Below are positions 11,270 through 23,015 of a stretch of 64,000 bases of DNA, piece by piece. How positions within the stretch are numbered: the first letter of the stretch is position 1; every line of letters starts with the position of its first letter. The notes below the pieces were generated by a model that was not told where the DNA came from, did no database searches, and worked only from the letters and a program-made list of their open reading frames with translations. The translations under genes were made by a program, and so were the position numbers. The stretch is taken from assembly GCA_920105625.2 (NCBI GenBank), contig OV050030.1:181044315-181108314 (forward strand). The letters are read 5' to 3'. The stretch comes from Clusia tigrina. Taxonomy: Eukaryota > Arthropoda > Insecta > Diptera > Clusiidae.

Positions 11270-12200
11270 ATTTTGCTGATTAGGGAATACGGTGACGTCC
11301 TCCACTATCCTCATCGGACATAGGCGAGACTTGCCAAAAATCAATCATAGACTCCTGTTGATCAAAGAAATCCCTAACCAATTCTGAATTGGAGAAGTTA
11401 CTATCTCCGCCACCGGAGGAGATGGGGCTTCCGCAGTCTGAGGTAGTGCTGACCACATTGGTGCATTGGTATCGCCCTGGGGTTGATGCCCTACACCCTA
11501 AACCGTAGTTGGTCACTATCTTGCGGGCCTCAAGAGGAGCTAAAGCGGTGAGATCCAAGTTGCTCCTCTTTAGGATCCCCAAGATCTAATGTGGCGTAGA
11601 AGGCTCCGAACGAGCCGAAGCCTTAGATCTCGAACGTAGTGGGAACAGCCTTGAGCTTGGCACACTGCCAGATTTCACCCAGTTTGTCGAGAGCTTGTGT
11701 AGTTCCGCTTAGTGTTGGTTCGAGCATGAGATTAACTTAACGTGACCCTGGTACCAACCAGCATCACGACACCAGGACGATGGACCAGAATTAATCAACA
11801 TGAGTTCCATATACTCCTTAAGAACAGCCGGCTCCACCAACTTCCAGTTTGCTGGAGAGATAGTGACATCACTGTTGCCAGTGTCAAAGATGGCCTAGGT
11901 CAATCGTTCCTTCAAAATGTCAATGAATTGCCTAGTAGCCTTTAACCTGAGAGGTCTCTGACATCTGTCACCACGAGGTCTCTGACATCTGTCACCACGA
12001 GGGGCACCTAGGCCGTTTGCTTTGTTATAGCACAAAGGTTACATGCCCCTTTGCCAATTTCAAGGCCTTCGCGTCCCTCTCCGTGAGTGTGCAGTGCTCG
12101 GCTGATTCCAAACTGGCCAGAATTCGGTGAGCTTCCTCGAGAAACTAACTCGATGTTTATGGCAAGCTTTAGGTCCTTGGAGACACACGATCTATTGATG
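11270..12200 (-). pseudogene. I/LOA-type LINE ORF1 remnant
   Basis: The sequence lies upstream of the ORF2 remnant on the same strand. The open frame 11280-11582 ends in QQESMIDFWQVSPMSDEDSG, similar in position and pattern to the ORF1 C-terminus of the better copy (QESVGSFCGRP then SPLSEEEA). Farther right, 11742-11945 reads DAGWYQGHVKLISC on the minus strand, which fits an ORF1 middle domain. Stops and shifts occur throughout. Confidence 0.5.
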
Positions 12201-12868
12201 TTTGTTCACGATCTATTTGATATTCCAAACATTGAAAAGTGATATGTCTAAGGCTGTGTGGTACCTCGTTCTGGGAACTCATTATATTTGCAGTGCAAGA
12301 TGCTGCAGAGTCTTGACTGAGTACTGCAAGCGTTATTGACTTTTTAAAATATACGCCAAATATTGTTTTCCACTTAAGGTCCCAAACATCACTGAGGAAC
12401 CGGCAGGACTGACAATAAAGATAAGCTCAACGGCCACAAATTAGCGCATGCAAATTAGCGATAGCTATGTCGACAGTACTTTTGGCTATGCATACTGGAG
12501 AGAAGTTTTTGTGATCAACCCACTTTTAAAAACATAATCTGAAAAATTTCCACATGTGATATTTGGAGCCATATAACTCAATTAGCAAATTATTTTACAC
12601 GACACAAGGTAGTCTGTCTTAAAATTTGCGTCGACGATATGGATGGCTGCACTAGAAACCAAACATCCTGTTCGGTGCGACATGTCAATTTTAGTCCAAA
12701 TCGAGGCTTAGAAAAGCACCGAACGACAATGAAAATTCAAAAATATAGTCATATCTCCAAAAATTCATGTTCCGAAATTTCGCGGATCATACACTGAATG
12801 GCATGCATGTCATTATTTATATAACCAATTGATTTATGATTTAAATATTGCGAATGTACATAAACGGT
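12200..12868. other. Interval with no recognised feature
   Basis: No convincing frame or repeat partner. It ends at the (TA)n array. Confidence 0.45.
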
Positions 12869-13095
<227 letters not shown>

Positions 13096-13149
13096 TGTAA
13101 GATGAGAGAGAGAGTCAGTCGTCAGGTCAAGTTGTGGTCGTTGCGCGCG
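13096..13149 (+). repeat. 5' LTR of element B, first part
   Basis: Starts TGTAAGATGAGAGAG and ends GTTGCGCGCG at the junction with element A. It matches 27435-27502 in the right LTR, except that 14-16 bases (GCAATCCGTAAGTC and a GA) are absent here. The last four bases (13146-13149, CGCG) are the target duplication of A. Confidence 0.9.
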
Positions 13150-13623
13150 AAATAATGGTCCTCCCTTATTAATCTTCAAAAAATATAGCTTTTCCACTGC
13201 TATCACAATATAATCAATAATTCACAACAGGTTCATTTGATTGCCAAAATAATAATGACAAAGTTTATTCAATAATTAATATCGATAGTTAAAAGTAAAT
13301 TATACAAAATACTTATATGCTTAATTAACAATAAAATAAATGTCTTATTCTAAGAATTACAGTTCATTAGTTCCTATTCTACCTTACTCAGCTGTATGTC
13401 GTTCCACTTATCGTCAGCATTGGCTTATGGTTGTTGTTGTATTCTTGCTTTTTGAGTGCAATGCTCTTGTTGAGTTCTGACTTGCACTAGTTGTTGTATT
13501 TGCAGAGTGCATTGCCTTGTTGTTGTTCCACTCAGCTACTACACGTGTTAGATCGTCTCTGCTGCCATTCTTGGTGGTTTGGGTGGTGGTAGTGTCGTCG
13601 CTAATGTAGGTAGGGACGTAACT
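13150..13623 (-). repeat. 3' LTR of element A
   Basis: It matches 22541-23011 nearly base for base over 470 bp. Read on the minus strand it begins AGTTACGTC and ends CCATTATTT. It directly follows the polypurine tract, which fixes the boundary. Confidence 0.92.
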
Positions 13624-15215
13624 CCTCCCCCCCTAGTGTAGCGCGAGGGCCACAGTGAACTAATTGTGAGCAGAGAGATAGTCGGCTCGCGGTGGAAAGT
13701 GATTTCGTCGTTGTTTATCTTAATTATCTTCTTCTTCGGGAATAATGCGAGTACGATGCTGATTGCAATGATGATTAGTAGAATGGTGAAGGTACAACAT
13801 GCTTGCGTGGTTTTTGTTTCGTTCTGCCTTAGATCCATGTCCTCTTGTAAGTAGATCTGTTCGTCTTTTAGCTTCTGTAGTGTTAGCATCTTGTTTGTGG
13901 ATTCGGCTTCGATTTTGACTGTTGAAAGGGGAATGGTGATCGGCATTTCGTTGAATACGAGTGGGTCATCGTTGTATGTGATTCCATTGATTTCAACTTG
14001 GCAGTTGTTGTGGTATATTGTGGCTGTACCTTCAACTATGTGGGTGGTGTTACTGCAACCAGATTTGATTAATATTGGTGGAGCGTTAGAAATGACAATA
14101 TAGTTATTTTCCGGTTGAAATATCGCTTCTATTTTTCCAACATCATTGAGGTGGCATTTTGCAGGTAGGTTCCGCATTAATCTACCGATGCAAGTGGAAT
14201 TTTGCGCTGCTTCTTCGTGTGCTGGTTCGTTACAGATGAATATGCTTTCTACTATTGGGCATGGCTTATCGAAATATTGAATGTATTGCTCATTTTATGA
14301 TACATAAGGTTTTGTTATGATTTCTTAAGTGCCATTGATTGGGCGGGGTATGATGTGGTAAAATGTGTAATTGTCTGAGTGTATTATGGGTATTTTAATG
14401 TTGAATATTATGTTTGTATTGTTGTAGTAGGCTTGTAGATCTAAAAGTTCATAAATGTATTCTTCGGATTTCATTTCTATTGATTGGCTTTCTAAAAGTT
14501 CTACGGATTATTCCCAGTTCCTTTGGGCCCAAAATTTGTTTAGGGATTATATTTAGTTTAGCCAGTATTATGGCTTCGGAAATGTCAGTCAGATAGCTAG
14601 CAAGAAGTTCAATGTTATAATTAATCTGATTAAGGTATTGGGATTCTATCAGTAATTCTTTGTTTTCTTTAATTTTGTTTGCAGTAGTTTCAAAGTAGTT
14701 TTCTATTGTGTCTTGTTCTTCATTTATGTGTGTAGTTATGTTTTTAAATCTTTCTAACTTCTTTTTTGATTTAGTAGTGTTTGCTTCGATAGTGCATTTC
14801 CCAAATCTGTGCCTTTACGTTGTAGCTCAAGTATTTATTTGCTGATGTTATCTGCGTCATTTGCGTCCATGTTCCCAGTGATAAATTTTGCTAGGGTGCC
14901 GATTCCGCTGAAAAGTCCCCATTTATGTCTAATTGTCGGTGTTAGTATAAGCATTTTGTGTTTCAATTCTTCGAGTTTTAGCTGTGTGACTTCCATGGTG
15001 TTATAGAGTGTTGTATGTTTTCTAAATGTGTCAAGTGTTATCGAAATTCTTCTAATGTTTTCATCGTAATCTTCTAGGTTGATTATGTGTATTAGGATTT
15101 TGTGTCCTATTATCGTTTTTGCTGTCCCGAGTTTGATTGGGAGAATTCCTTGTAATTGTGTTAAGTTGTGTGTTTCTAATATTTGGGCTTTTGCCACAAT
15201 TAGCCTAAAAAAGAA
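13548..15215 (-). pseudogene. Errantivirus-like env remnant of element A
   Basis: Env is read in three broken pieces. The N-terminal/middle piece (14835-15197, 120 codons) ends in HKWGLFSGIGTLAKFITGN, the segment that follows the surface/transmembrane cleavage in this family. The basic cleavage motif expected just before it is not present in readable form. A Lys/Glu-rich heptad-like region follows near 14600-14800, with stops. The C-terminal piece (13548-14177, 209 codons) has a hydrophobic membrane segment (CTFTILLIIIAISIVLALF) and a short Pro-rich tail reaching into the 3' LTR. It is a fossil; no working envelope protein can come from these frames. Confidence 0.8.
13624..13633 (-). promoter_or_regulatory. 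Polypurine tract of element A
   Basis: On the minus strand a run GGGGGGGAGG lies immediately before the LTR start AGTTAC. In this family it primes plus-strand DNA synthesis. Element C has the same arrangement at 27847-27855. Confidence 0.85.
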
Positions 15216-15220
15216 TGTAG

Positions 15221-16320
15221 TTATAATGTTTGTTTTTTTTTCAATTTTCGTGTTAATTGAAGCTTAGATTTATGAAGCGTTTGGCCTTTCGTAGTTAATA
15301 TCGTACTTTTCTTAATAATTTTCGTTTTATGGATTGTAAATCTGGGGGTGACCTTGTTTCGCCTGCATTCTTTCCTGAAAACTGTATCGTCAGTGTAAAA
15401 TTGTAACGGGTCTTTTCTGTCCTTATTTAGTTTATCTATTCTATTGTCAACCCTCTTGCGCAAGTCTAGCTTGTATGGTAGGGTATAGTATTTCTTGATA
15501 TTCATTTAATTTTTTTAAGTATTCGTGTTCGCTGTTGAATTTAATGTCATTGTTAAATTTTGGCGTTCTGCCATTGGAAAGTTCGTACGGCGTTAGTTTG
15601 GTTGAAGAGTGAATAGCGCTGTTATAAGTTAGAGTTGTCTCTGAAAGAATTTCGTCGTGGTCGATATTAAGTGTTTCTTCTTTTTTTCTTGAAATGATGA
15701 GCCTTTATATTTCTGTTAGGGTCGAGTGTAGCCTCCCGACGGGAGAGTTACTACTACTTTGCTGGAAAGAGGTAATATGTAAGTCAATGTTGTATTGTTT
15801 GCAGAAGTCTTTGAAAATGTTGCTCATGAATTCCGAGCCCTGGTCACACATTATTCGTTTAGGTGTACCAAATTGGCTTAGGAAATGTTTCAAAGCTTTT
15901 AATCCCAATATGCTATGTCTACTTGGTAACGCGTATGATGCTGCAAATCTGGAAAATTTATCGATAATTGTTAGGTTTTGGTTGTTGTTGATTGTATGTG
16001 TCCATGTGTAGCGTATGCAACGGTGTGGGGAGTGTTTCGGGCTTCTGAAACTTTAGTTTGGGTGGGTGTCTGTCGTAAGCGTAAGGCATTTTTCACAGTT
16101 ATTTATAGTTTTTGTTATTTTTTCTTCATACCGGGAAAATAGTATTTCCTTTTTAAGTGCAATGTGGTTTCGTTTTTTCCTCTGTGGTTAGTATTTATGT
16201 GATATTCTCTAATAATTTTGTCTTGTTCTTCTTCTGATCTAATGTAATGGAGCATTGCAGTGTAACGCAATAATTTGAACATTTTGCTCTGGGAGAAGAA
16301 TTTTGAATACACGTTCTGTA
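15221..16320 (-). pseudogene. Element A integrase remnant
   Basis: The N-terminal zinc-binding region is at 16115-16312 ([19 protein letters not shown]). The core is at 15705-15908, with the second catalytic Asp in IMCDQGSEF. The expected catalytic Glu position in NSPVGRLHSTLTEI is Gly (codon GGG), so the active site is broken. The C-terminal chromatin/DNA-binding part is at 15221-15505 (DDTVFRKECRRNKVTPRFTI). Frameshifts separate the three parts, and the segment holding the first Asp, near 15950-16080, is hard to read. Confidence 0.82.
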
Positions 16321-17097
16321 CTTTACGGAAAATCTCGTCAGTTGTGTATATTGCGGAAGTTTGTTAGGAGGGCAGAATTTCTTAAAAACTTCTATTACTG
16401 CTTCTTCGCTAAATTGTGGTTGCCTAACAGTTCGTCTTTGTTTGTTTCTAAAAACACTTTCTAATATCATTGATGAACCTTTTTCCTTTTGTTCCAGAAT
16501 GAGTTGTACATTGAATTCGTTCAAGGGTATCTTCAAAATGTAAATTCCGTCGTCTAAATTTTCTCGTGCGGAGTGCACGGTGGTTCCCTGAATTGAGTCT
16601 GCGTCGTTAACAAATATTTCCACCTCTGAATCTATCTTGATTCTACTAAGGGCATCCGCGTTCGTATTGATTTTTCCTTTTTTGTAGACAATCTCGTAAT
16701 CGAACTCCTCCAGTTTAAGCCTCCATCTAACGAGTTTGGAATTCGGTTCTTTCATGCTCATTAGCCAAGCAAGGGTTCGATGGTCTGTGACTATTTTGAA
16801 TCTGCGGCCAAATAGGTTAGGTCTGAAATATTTAGTCGCCCATACTATTGCTAACAATTCTTTCTCAATAGTGCTGTAATTATTCTCGTATTTATTTAGC
16901 GTTCTGCTTGCATAGCATATAGGCTTATCCCTGCAAACTGTTCCTTGTGAAAGGACTGCACCTAATGCTACGTTGCTCGCATCGGTTGTGAGAATAAACG
17001 GATTGGAGAAGTCTGGATACTGGAGAATTGGGTCGTTAGTTAAGAGATTTTTACATAATTTAAATGTTTTCACGTATTCATCCGTTAGCTCTACCAC
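16195..17097 (-). pseudogene. Element A RNase H and connection domain
   Basis: This 300-codon open frame follows the RT frame with a short gap. It starts with the connection region ([19 protein letters not shown]), then RNase H with [17 protein letters not shown] (catalytic Asp), [19 protein letters not shown] (catalytic Glu) and [10 protein letters not shown]. It ends with the tether block [13 protein letters not shown] and NADALSRI. After about residue 230 it drifts into the integrase N-terminal region. This would remove RNA from RNA:DNA hybrids. It is one of the best preserved parts of A. Confidence 0.88.
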
Positions 17098-17110
17098 TTC
17101 TTCTTTTTTT

Positions 17111-18295
17111 TTAGCAAATTGTTAGAGGTTTAACTAGTTTGGCGAAATCTTTTATGAATTTACTGTAATAACCTAATAGCGCTAGGAATGCTTTGATTTC
17201 CTTCTTTGTCTTTGGAAAGAGAAATTTTTTTACAGCTATAATTTTGTCGGGATTTGGCTTGATGCCTTCTGTTGAAACAATATGTCCTAAGAAGGCAATT
17301 TCCTTCTTTAGAAACTCGGATTTATCTATCTGAATCTTAAGATTTGCTTTTTCCAACCGTTTAAATATTTCCTTTAGATTTTGGATGTGCTCCTGAAGTG
17401 AGGTCGAATAAATAATAATGTCATCGAGGTACACCAAACACGTCTTTCCAACTAAATCTTTTAAAACATTGTCCATGACACGTTGGAATGTAGAAGGCGC
17501 GTTTTTCAACCCAAATGGCATCCGTATATACTCGTAGTGTCCTCCTTCAACCGTAAATGCAGTTTTTTGAATATTTTCTGGGTTCATCTCGATTTGATGG
17601 AACCCACTAGCTAATTCTAACGTGGAGAAATACATACATTTACCTAACTTGTCAAGGATACCTGCAATGTTGGGGATTGGGTAACGATCTGAGACTGTTT
17701 TCTCATTTAACTTGCGGTAGTCGATTACTAGCCGCCACTTTTGTTTGCCACTGGCATCTTTCTTTTTGGGCACCACCCATACTGGTGAACTCCATGGCGA
17801 AAAACTTTGTTTGATTATACCCTGCTCCAACATATTTTTTATTTGTTTATTTACCTCTTCCTTGTGTATATACGGGTATCGATAGGACTTAGTGAAGATC
17901 GGTATGTCATCTGTTGTTTTTATTTTATGTTTAATGTCGTTGGTAAAAGACAATTTTTGGCCTTCTTTGAAAAATATATCATTAAATGATTTGCAAAGCT
18001 TAATCAATTTTCCTTTTTCTTCCTCGTTTAGGTGATCTGATCGAATTAGTTCTGATATGTTCTTGAATTCCAGTGGTTGTGGCCCTATTAAATTCCAATT
18101 GTTACACTCTAAGAAGTTTCCCACCTGAAACGGTTCCACTTTTACTGGTTGCTCTAAGAAGAGGATTTGGTCTCTGTTTGAAAAATTCCTAACTTCCAAA
18201 TTACTAAACCAGTTTTCAGCAGAGTATAAGCCTTCCAAAACCATGATGCAGGGTGTGAGTTGTATTGACGTTACGGAGATGTCTCCATTTTTCAA
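17111..18295 (-). pseudogene. Element A reverse transcriptase
   Basis: This 394-codon open frame has the full RT order: [34 protein letters not shown], the motif-A region [30 protein letters not shown], and the catalytic box [10 protein letters not shown], then [10 protein letters not shown] and the thumb. In motif A the usual catalytic Asp is read as Glu (TLEL, where relatives have TLDL), so activity is doubtful even though the frame is open. A short frame break at 17100 separates it from the RNase H frame. The protease lies upstream. Confidence 0.9.
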
Positions 18296-18720
18296 ATCTA
18301 CCAGTAACCTTACTATTGCCTTGAAATGGGCTGGAATTACGTATTTACCAGATGTGAAATTAGGCTTCAGTTTTAATGGAAATTCTGCATTTGTCGTAAT
18401 AAGAGTCTGTTCGACTAAATTTATTGTTGCTCCTAATCGTTTAAGTGCGTCTAGACCAAGTAGACCATCGAAGTAAGCATGGAATTTGAATATTAGAAAT
18501 TTTAATTGGCCTTTGGTGTTAAATTCGGAAAAAATTGGTAGGTTGGTGTACTTATTGATTTTGTACCTATTTAGGACAGTTGTTATTGTTATCGGTTTAC
18601 ACTCTTCTTGAATTTGCTCATCAATAAATTCTGGGCTAATGAATGAAGATGAAGCCCTGTATCTATCAAAAATCTAAGTGGTCTTCCGAAATATGAATGG
18701 ATTTTTATGAACGGTAAAGT
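18296..18720 (-). pseudogene. Element A protease remnant
   Basis: Upstream of RT the minus strand has a DTG triplet in FLIDTG (near 18660-18690) and, in another frame, the later retropepsin block [18 protein letters not shown] (near 18430-18480). A frameshift lies between them. The order gag-protease-RT is as expected. Confidence 0.65.
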
Positions 18721-19190
18721 GTAACCGTGAGTATTGATGTCTAAGTATCCTTTGGGGGCCAGGCTGGTATCCGTCGGTTCTGGTTTGGGTAGAATGTTCT
18801 ATTGAATGGATTGGGAGAAGGAGCGCTTCTACTTGGTTGTTCCATATTTGTGACTCCTTGAAAATTTGGCCTATCGTCGCGTCTCGAAAAGTTGGGATTA
18901 TATTGCCGGAATCTATTTTATTGGAAATTTGGTACATAGCGTCTCATTTGATCTTGCCTGGGATAGGGTGCAAACTGGGGTTTGTAGTTGAACTTCTATA
19001 TTTCTGTCTCTTGGTAAAATATATTTTGCTCTTTTGTGCAAAATGCAAGTGCGTTCGCCAATGTACCAGGTGTCATGGCTCTAATGGTTGAACCTAAGGG
19101 TTCCCTAAGCCCAGTGAGAAACGCGTTTAAACACATTTCTGCATTTAGCTCTTTTTTTGCCACGACTACACTCTTATTCTTTTCATGTAT
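18721..19190 (-). pseudogene. Element A gag, 3' part
   Basis: This is the downstream half of gag after the solo LTR insertion. The frame 18996-19202 carries NAEMCLNAFLTGLREPLGS and IRAMTPGTLANALAFC, typical of errantivirus capsid C-terminal domains. A Pro/Arg/Asn-rich tail (near 18740-18940) follows with stops. The sequence joins smoothly with 20828-21452 if the solo LTR and one GTAT are removed. Confidence 0.78.
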
Positions 19191-19914
19191 TGTGAGGACC
19201 AAATTTTAGGCGTAAATTTGCCCCTACATATTTAGTTTTGCCATAACGCCCCAAACGTGTTTATTTAAAATAGGGGCCAAGTGCTTAAACAACCAACCCT
19301 AAAATATATACATTAATAGTCCTAAGACTTTGGCACCTCCCACTTTCATTGCTAAAACCACACACATAACAGCCATCATATTTAGTGCAGCAGCCATCAT
19401 ACAAGTGAGTCTAAGACACCTCCTTCCATAGTAATGCTACCAACAACAAGTATTATACTCTGCATTGGGGGACAGAAGACACAGCCACAATTAAGTCAGA
19501 CAGTGGAACCCTGTGATAAGCGACGAAAAACATACAACGAAGTCAACAACGCAAGATAACACAGGAGAATATCACACAAACAATTGTGCAACCGGCTGAC
19601 CACAGTTAAAATAATATGAATGTACAACAACAGTGCCCAACGCACTGATATGAATTTACAGCAACAGTGCCTAACGCAATGTTAGAAATTTACAAGAGAT
19701 CGCGACAGTCGGCAGTCGGCAACTTGCATTAGATCGGAAAATAACCCACTAACAACACCCAAAAACGAAGGCCAAGCACAAAGTGGAACGCGACAGACCG
19801 ATCGCTAAGCACACCAACAGGCCGGACAAAGCATAAAGAGGAGAAGCAGAATTAAATATCCAATATTTAATATTTTTAAATATTTTATGCCATCGATATA
19901 AAATATCAACAAAG

Positions 19915-20095
19915 TGCTGAAGGTGGCCGAAGGACAAATAGCAACAACAACAAACAACACAAGGAACAACAACAAGGTAAATCATCACAACAACAACACA
20001 ATATTGAAGGTGGCCCAAGGGCAAAAACTTACAAGAACAACAGCGAGAAAACAACAACAATGTGCTGAAGGTGGCCCAAGGTCAAATTCAAACGA
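19915..20095 (+). repeat. Tandem repeat, about 70-85 bp unit, in solo LTR
   Basis: Three imperfect copies share the core GCTGAAGGTGGCCGAAGG or a close variant, each followed by CAA-rich sequence. It lies in the U3 part of the LTR and gives a Gln/Asn-rich frame that is not a gene. Confidence 0.7.
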
Positions 20096-20214
20096 GAAGA
20101 ACAATGCGGGAAATCGTAGCAACATGCCACAACAAACTACAGTTCCCGCACAACAACAACTATTGGATAATCTTCACTAAACCTGGAGCATAAAAGCAGG
20201 AGCAACTGGCAACC

Positions 20215-20345
20215 CAGCCTCTTTCTTTCATTCGGCATCAGGCAGACGAGACGCTCTTTCTTTCATTCGGCATCACGCAGACGAGACGCTCTTTCTTTAT
20301 TTCGACATCAGGCAGACAAGACGGTTCTTTCTTTCAGCATCAGGC
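20215..20345 (+). repeat. Tandem repeat, about 42 bp unit, in solo LTR
   Basis: About four copies of a unit with CTTTCTTTCATTCGGCATCA followed by GGCAGACGAGACG. Small changes distinguish the copies. Confidence 0.8.
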
Positions 20346-20379
20346 AGACCAGACGCATCGTACTAAACAGAGTTATACA

Positions 20380-20640
20380 CACTCACAAACGCAACAGAAG
20401 CTAGGGGAATCTAGAGGAGATTATGGTTTATAATCGATTCTCTGCTAGAAACCCACACTGACAAACGCTACAGAAGCTAGGGGAATCTAGAGGAGATTAT
20501 GGTTTATAATCGATTCTCTGCTAGAAACCCACACTGACAAACGCTACAGAAGCTAGGGGAATCTAGAGGAGATTATGGTTTATAATCGATTCTCTGCTAG
20601 AAACCCACACTGACAAACGCTATAGAAGCTAGGGGGACAT
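20380..20640 (+). repeat. Tandem repeat, 76 bp unit, in solo LTR
   Basis: The landmark CTAGGGGAATCTAGAGG starts at 20401, 20477 and 20553, and a broken fourth start is at 20629. The units are almost identical, which suggests recent amplification or homogenisation. Confidence 0.92.
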
Positions 20641-20827
20641 ATAGTTCAACTGTGTCCGTATTTAAGTTTAGTAAAATTAATTGCATCAAGTAGTTAAGCC
20701 TTTTTTTTAAATTAATAAATAAATAAAATAATTAAATCAACGTAAAGCTTTTGAATACTTTAGAGATTTTTTGTAAACGACTCCTGGCAATCCGGCGCGC
20801 TTACCCCGGCGAAAGCGAGTCGTTACA

Positions 20828-21452
20828 GTATTAAGACATTATTATTTAAAGTTCTTTGGATTTCTATCATATCATTATAGAAATCTTCAACTGTTTTCCT
20901 ACTCTGTCTCAAATTGTGTAAATCTCGGATTAGTGAGGTTTCCGTTATTTTATCTGAATAGTTGAGTATGAGGTTTTGTTTTATTTCGTCCCAGTTTAAT
21001 GGAATTCCGGACATATTTAGAATTTCATTCGCTCGTCCCTCGATTTTGTTTCTAATAGCCCTCAACAAAATAGTCCCGTAAGGGGTATTATCTGTCCCCC
21101 TAATATACATTAATATTTCTTCTACATTATTTATAAATTCATACACGGTCCTCGGATTGCCGTCAAATCTTGGCAAAGCTTTTATAACTTCTGGGATTCT
21201 GAGAGAATTAAAAACATCTGCCGGATTCAAAGCGTTAATAGCTGCTCCAGCTGAGGTGCCAGTGTTTGTATTAAGCGACATTGCTCCTAATTCATTTGGT
21301 TCTACTTCTAGTGATCCCCAACTGTCCGAAAAAATTTGTGATAGGGAAGGTGTGAAGATTATTTCCTCTTGGATTAAATTTAATTTTCTTGTTTTGAAAA
21401 TATTCTGGTATGGAAAAAATTTTGAGTTCTTCTTACTGCCGCTCTTTAACAT
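20828..21452 (-). pseudogene. Element A gag, 5' part
   Basis: The open frame (about 205 gag codons from 21452) contains VIKALPRFDGNPRTVYEFIN, GTILLRAIRNKIEGRANEIL and LIRDLHNLRQSRKTVEDFYN, characteristic of the capsid region of gypsy/17.6-type gag proteins. It is truncated at 20828 by the solo LTR, beyond which gag resumes at 19190. The start Met at 21452 is the first in frame and may not be the original one. Confidence 0.85.
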
Positions 21453-22540
21453 TAAGGAAATATTATTTAACTTTTTTTTTATGTTTCTCGATTAACCTTT
21501 TCGAGATATTTTATGATCCTCGCATTTGTATATTTGTGCGTATATTTTTTTTTAATATATATATATATATATAATTTTTATGTATTTGCCAGTTAATGCA
21601 AAATGAATTTTTCAGTATTTGTGCGACTACAAAAATGTTAGAACTTCATCACTCAGGCCAAGTGTGTGGGCTGTAGGACCATGAATTTCATTTTTTATAT
21701 TTATTAAAGTGATTTGAGTTAAAGGTTTTTTTTTCAAATTTATAGATATTGTTCCCGATACAGACCTTTTACGGCACTGTATTTAGTTGCTTTTGAGTAA
21801 GTTATTTCACTGATATGCAGTCAGTGATCTTTGCAGACGAAGCTTTTTCAAACACAATTGGTACTAAATATATTGCACACTACTGATTTAATTTTTCTCT
21901 CTTTTAATTTTTTTTTTTTGTTTCAATGTAATTTCTTAGGAAGGTTTGGTGTACGTTGGAGAGCTTCCAATCGGAGGTCGCAGCGTATTTAGCTATTATT
22001 TTTTCTCTCGTTATACTGCATTGCCCATATACAGTGGGATGGCAGTGATGAATGTTTTGTTAAGTTTATATTAATTCATTTCAACAAATTCCTTTATACT
22101 CGTATGTACAATTATCTTATTGTTTGCACAATTCAATTCGAATTCTTAAATTTCCCATTTCGACTTTCTTTGTTTGCTTTATTTTTATTAACACAGAACT
22201 GAGCACTTATCACAAATTCTTTTTTTTTATGAACTTTTTCGACATGAAACCTATTGCGTTAAGTTTTATATGTTTAATCTTTTACTACCCTCACAAAATT
22301 GGTTCACTTTCTTTTTCACTATTCATCATAATTTTAAGCGATTACATTCAATACTTACATTTGCATAAGCACCAATAGCATCCTCGAATAATTCATTTGT
22401 CCTATGGCCTCCAGCGGTTAGGTATACATTCCAGTTTCTTTTAGGCAGCTTCCTTCAGGGTGTTGGTTCTTGACCATTAAAGGAATAATAATTCCACGGT
22501 TATGTCAGGATACAACCGATGGTCGACCGTCGACTACGCT
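21453..22540 (-). other. Leader region of element A
   Basis: About 1.1 kb of AT-rich untranslated sequence lies between the 5' LTR and gag. Immediately after the LTR the minus strand reads GCGTAGTCGACGG, which weakly resembles a serine-tRNA type primer binding site (compare GGCGCAGTC in element C). No open frame stands out. Long leaders are usual in errantiviruses. Confidence 0.5.
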
Positions 22541-23011
22541 AAATAAGGGTCCTCCCTTATTAATCTTCAAAAAATATAGCTTTTCCACTGATATCACAAT
22601 ATAATCAATAATTCACAACAGGTTCATTTGAATGCCAAAATAATAATGACAAAGTTTATTCAATAATAAATATCGATAGTTAAAAGTAAATTATACAAAA
22701 TAGGTATATGCTTAATTAACAATAAAATAAATGTCTTATTTTAAGAATTACAGTTCATTAGTTCCTATTCTACCCTACTCAGCTGTATGTCGTTCCACTT
22801 ATCGTCAGCATTGGCTTATGGTTGTTGTTGTATTCTTGCTTGTTGATTGCAAGTTTTTGAGTTCTGACTTGCACTGGTTCATTTATTTGCAGAGTGCATT
22901 GGCCTTGATGTTGTTGCACTCAGCTACTACACGTATTAGATCGTCTCTGCTGCCATTATTGGTGGTTTGGGTGGTGGTAGTGTCGTCGCTAATGTAGGTG
23001 GAGACGTAACT
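22541..23011 (-). repeat. 5' LTR of element A
   Basis: It pairs with 13150-13623. It contains on the minus strand the AATAAA-type signals and the start AGTTAC. It is followed on the plus side by the CGCG duplication (23012-23015) and the rest of B's LTR. The two LTRs differ by scattered substitutions and a few short indels, one near 22847 (counted by eye), so the insertion is not very recent. Confidence 0.92.
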
Positions 23012-23015
23012 CGCG

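Larger units (their letters stand above)
19191..20827 (+). repeat. Solo LTR, 1637 bp, inserted in gag of element A
   Basis: It starts TGTGAGGACC and ends GTCGTTACA, and is flanked by the 4-bp duplication GTAT (19187-19190 and 20828-20831). The gag frame of A continues on both sides. It has no coding region, so it is a long LTR left by recombination. It carries three tandem arrays, including a 76-bp unit repeated at 20401-20628. Its last 60 bp, with TGGCAATCCGGCG, resemble the end of the minus-strand solo LTR at 53868-54982, so the two families are related, probably Ty3/gypsy with very long LTRs. Confidence 0.88.
13150..23011 (-). mobile_element. Element A: errantivirus-like endogenous retrovirus, env-bearing, defective
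   Basis: A is a minus-strand insect endogenous retrovirus-like element of the gypsy/17.6/ZAM type. It has LTRs of 474 and 471 bp with AGTTAC...TTATTT ends, a polypurine tract, env, integrase, RNase H, RT, protease, gag and a leader of about 1 kb. Its insertion in element B made a CGCG duplication (13146-13149 and 23012-23015). A solo LTR (19191-20827) interrupts gag. Stops, frameshifts and catalytic substitutions make it non-functional. The errantivirus call rests on LTR ends, polypurine tract, env and gene order; it resembles ZAM in target choice, but that does not prove it is ZAM. Confidence 0.88.
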
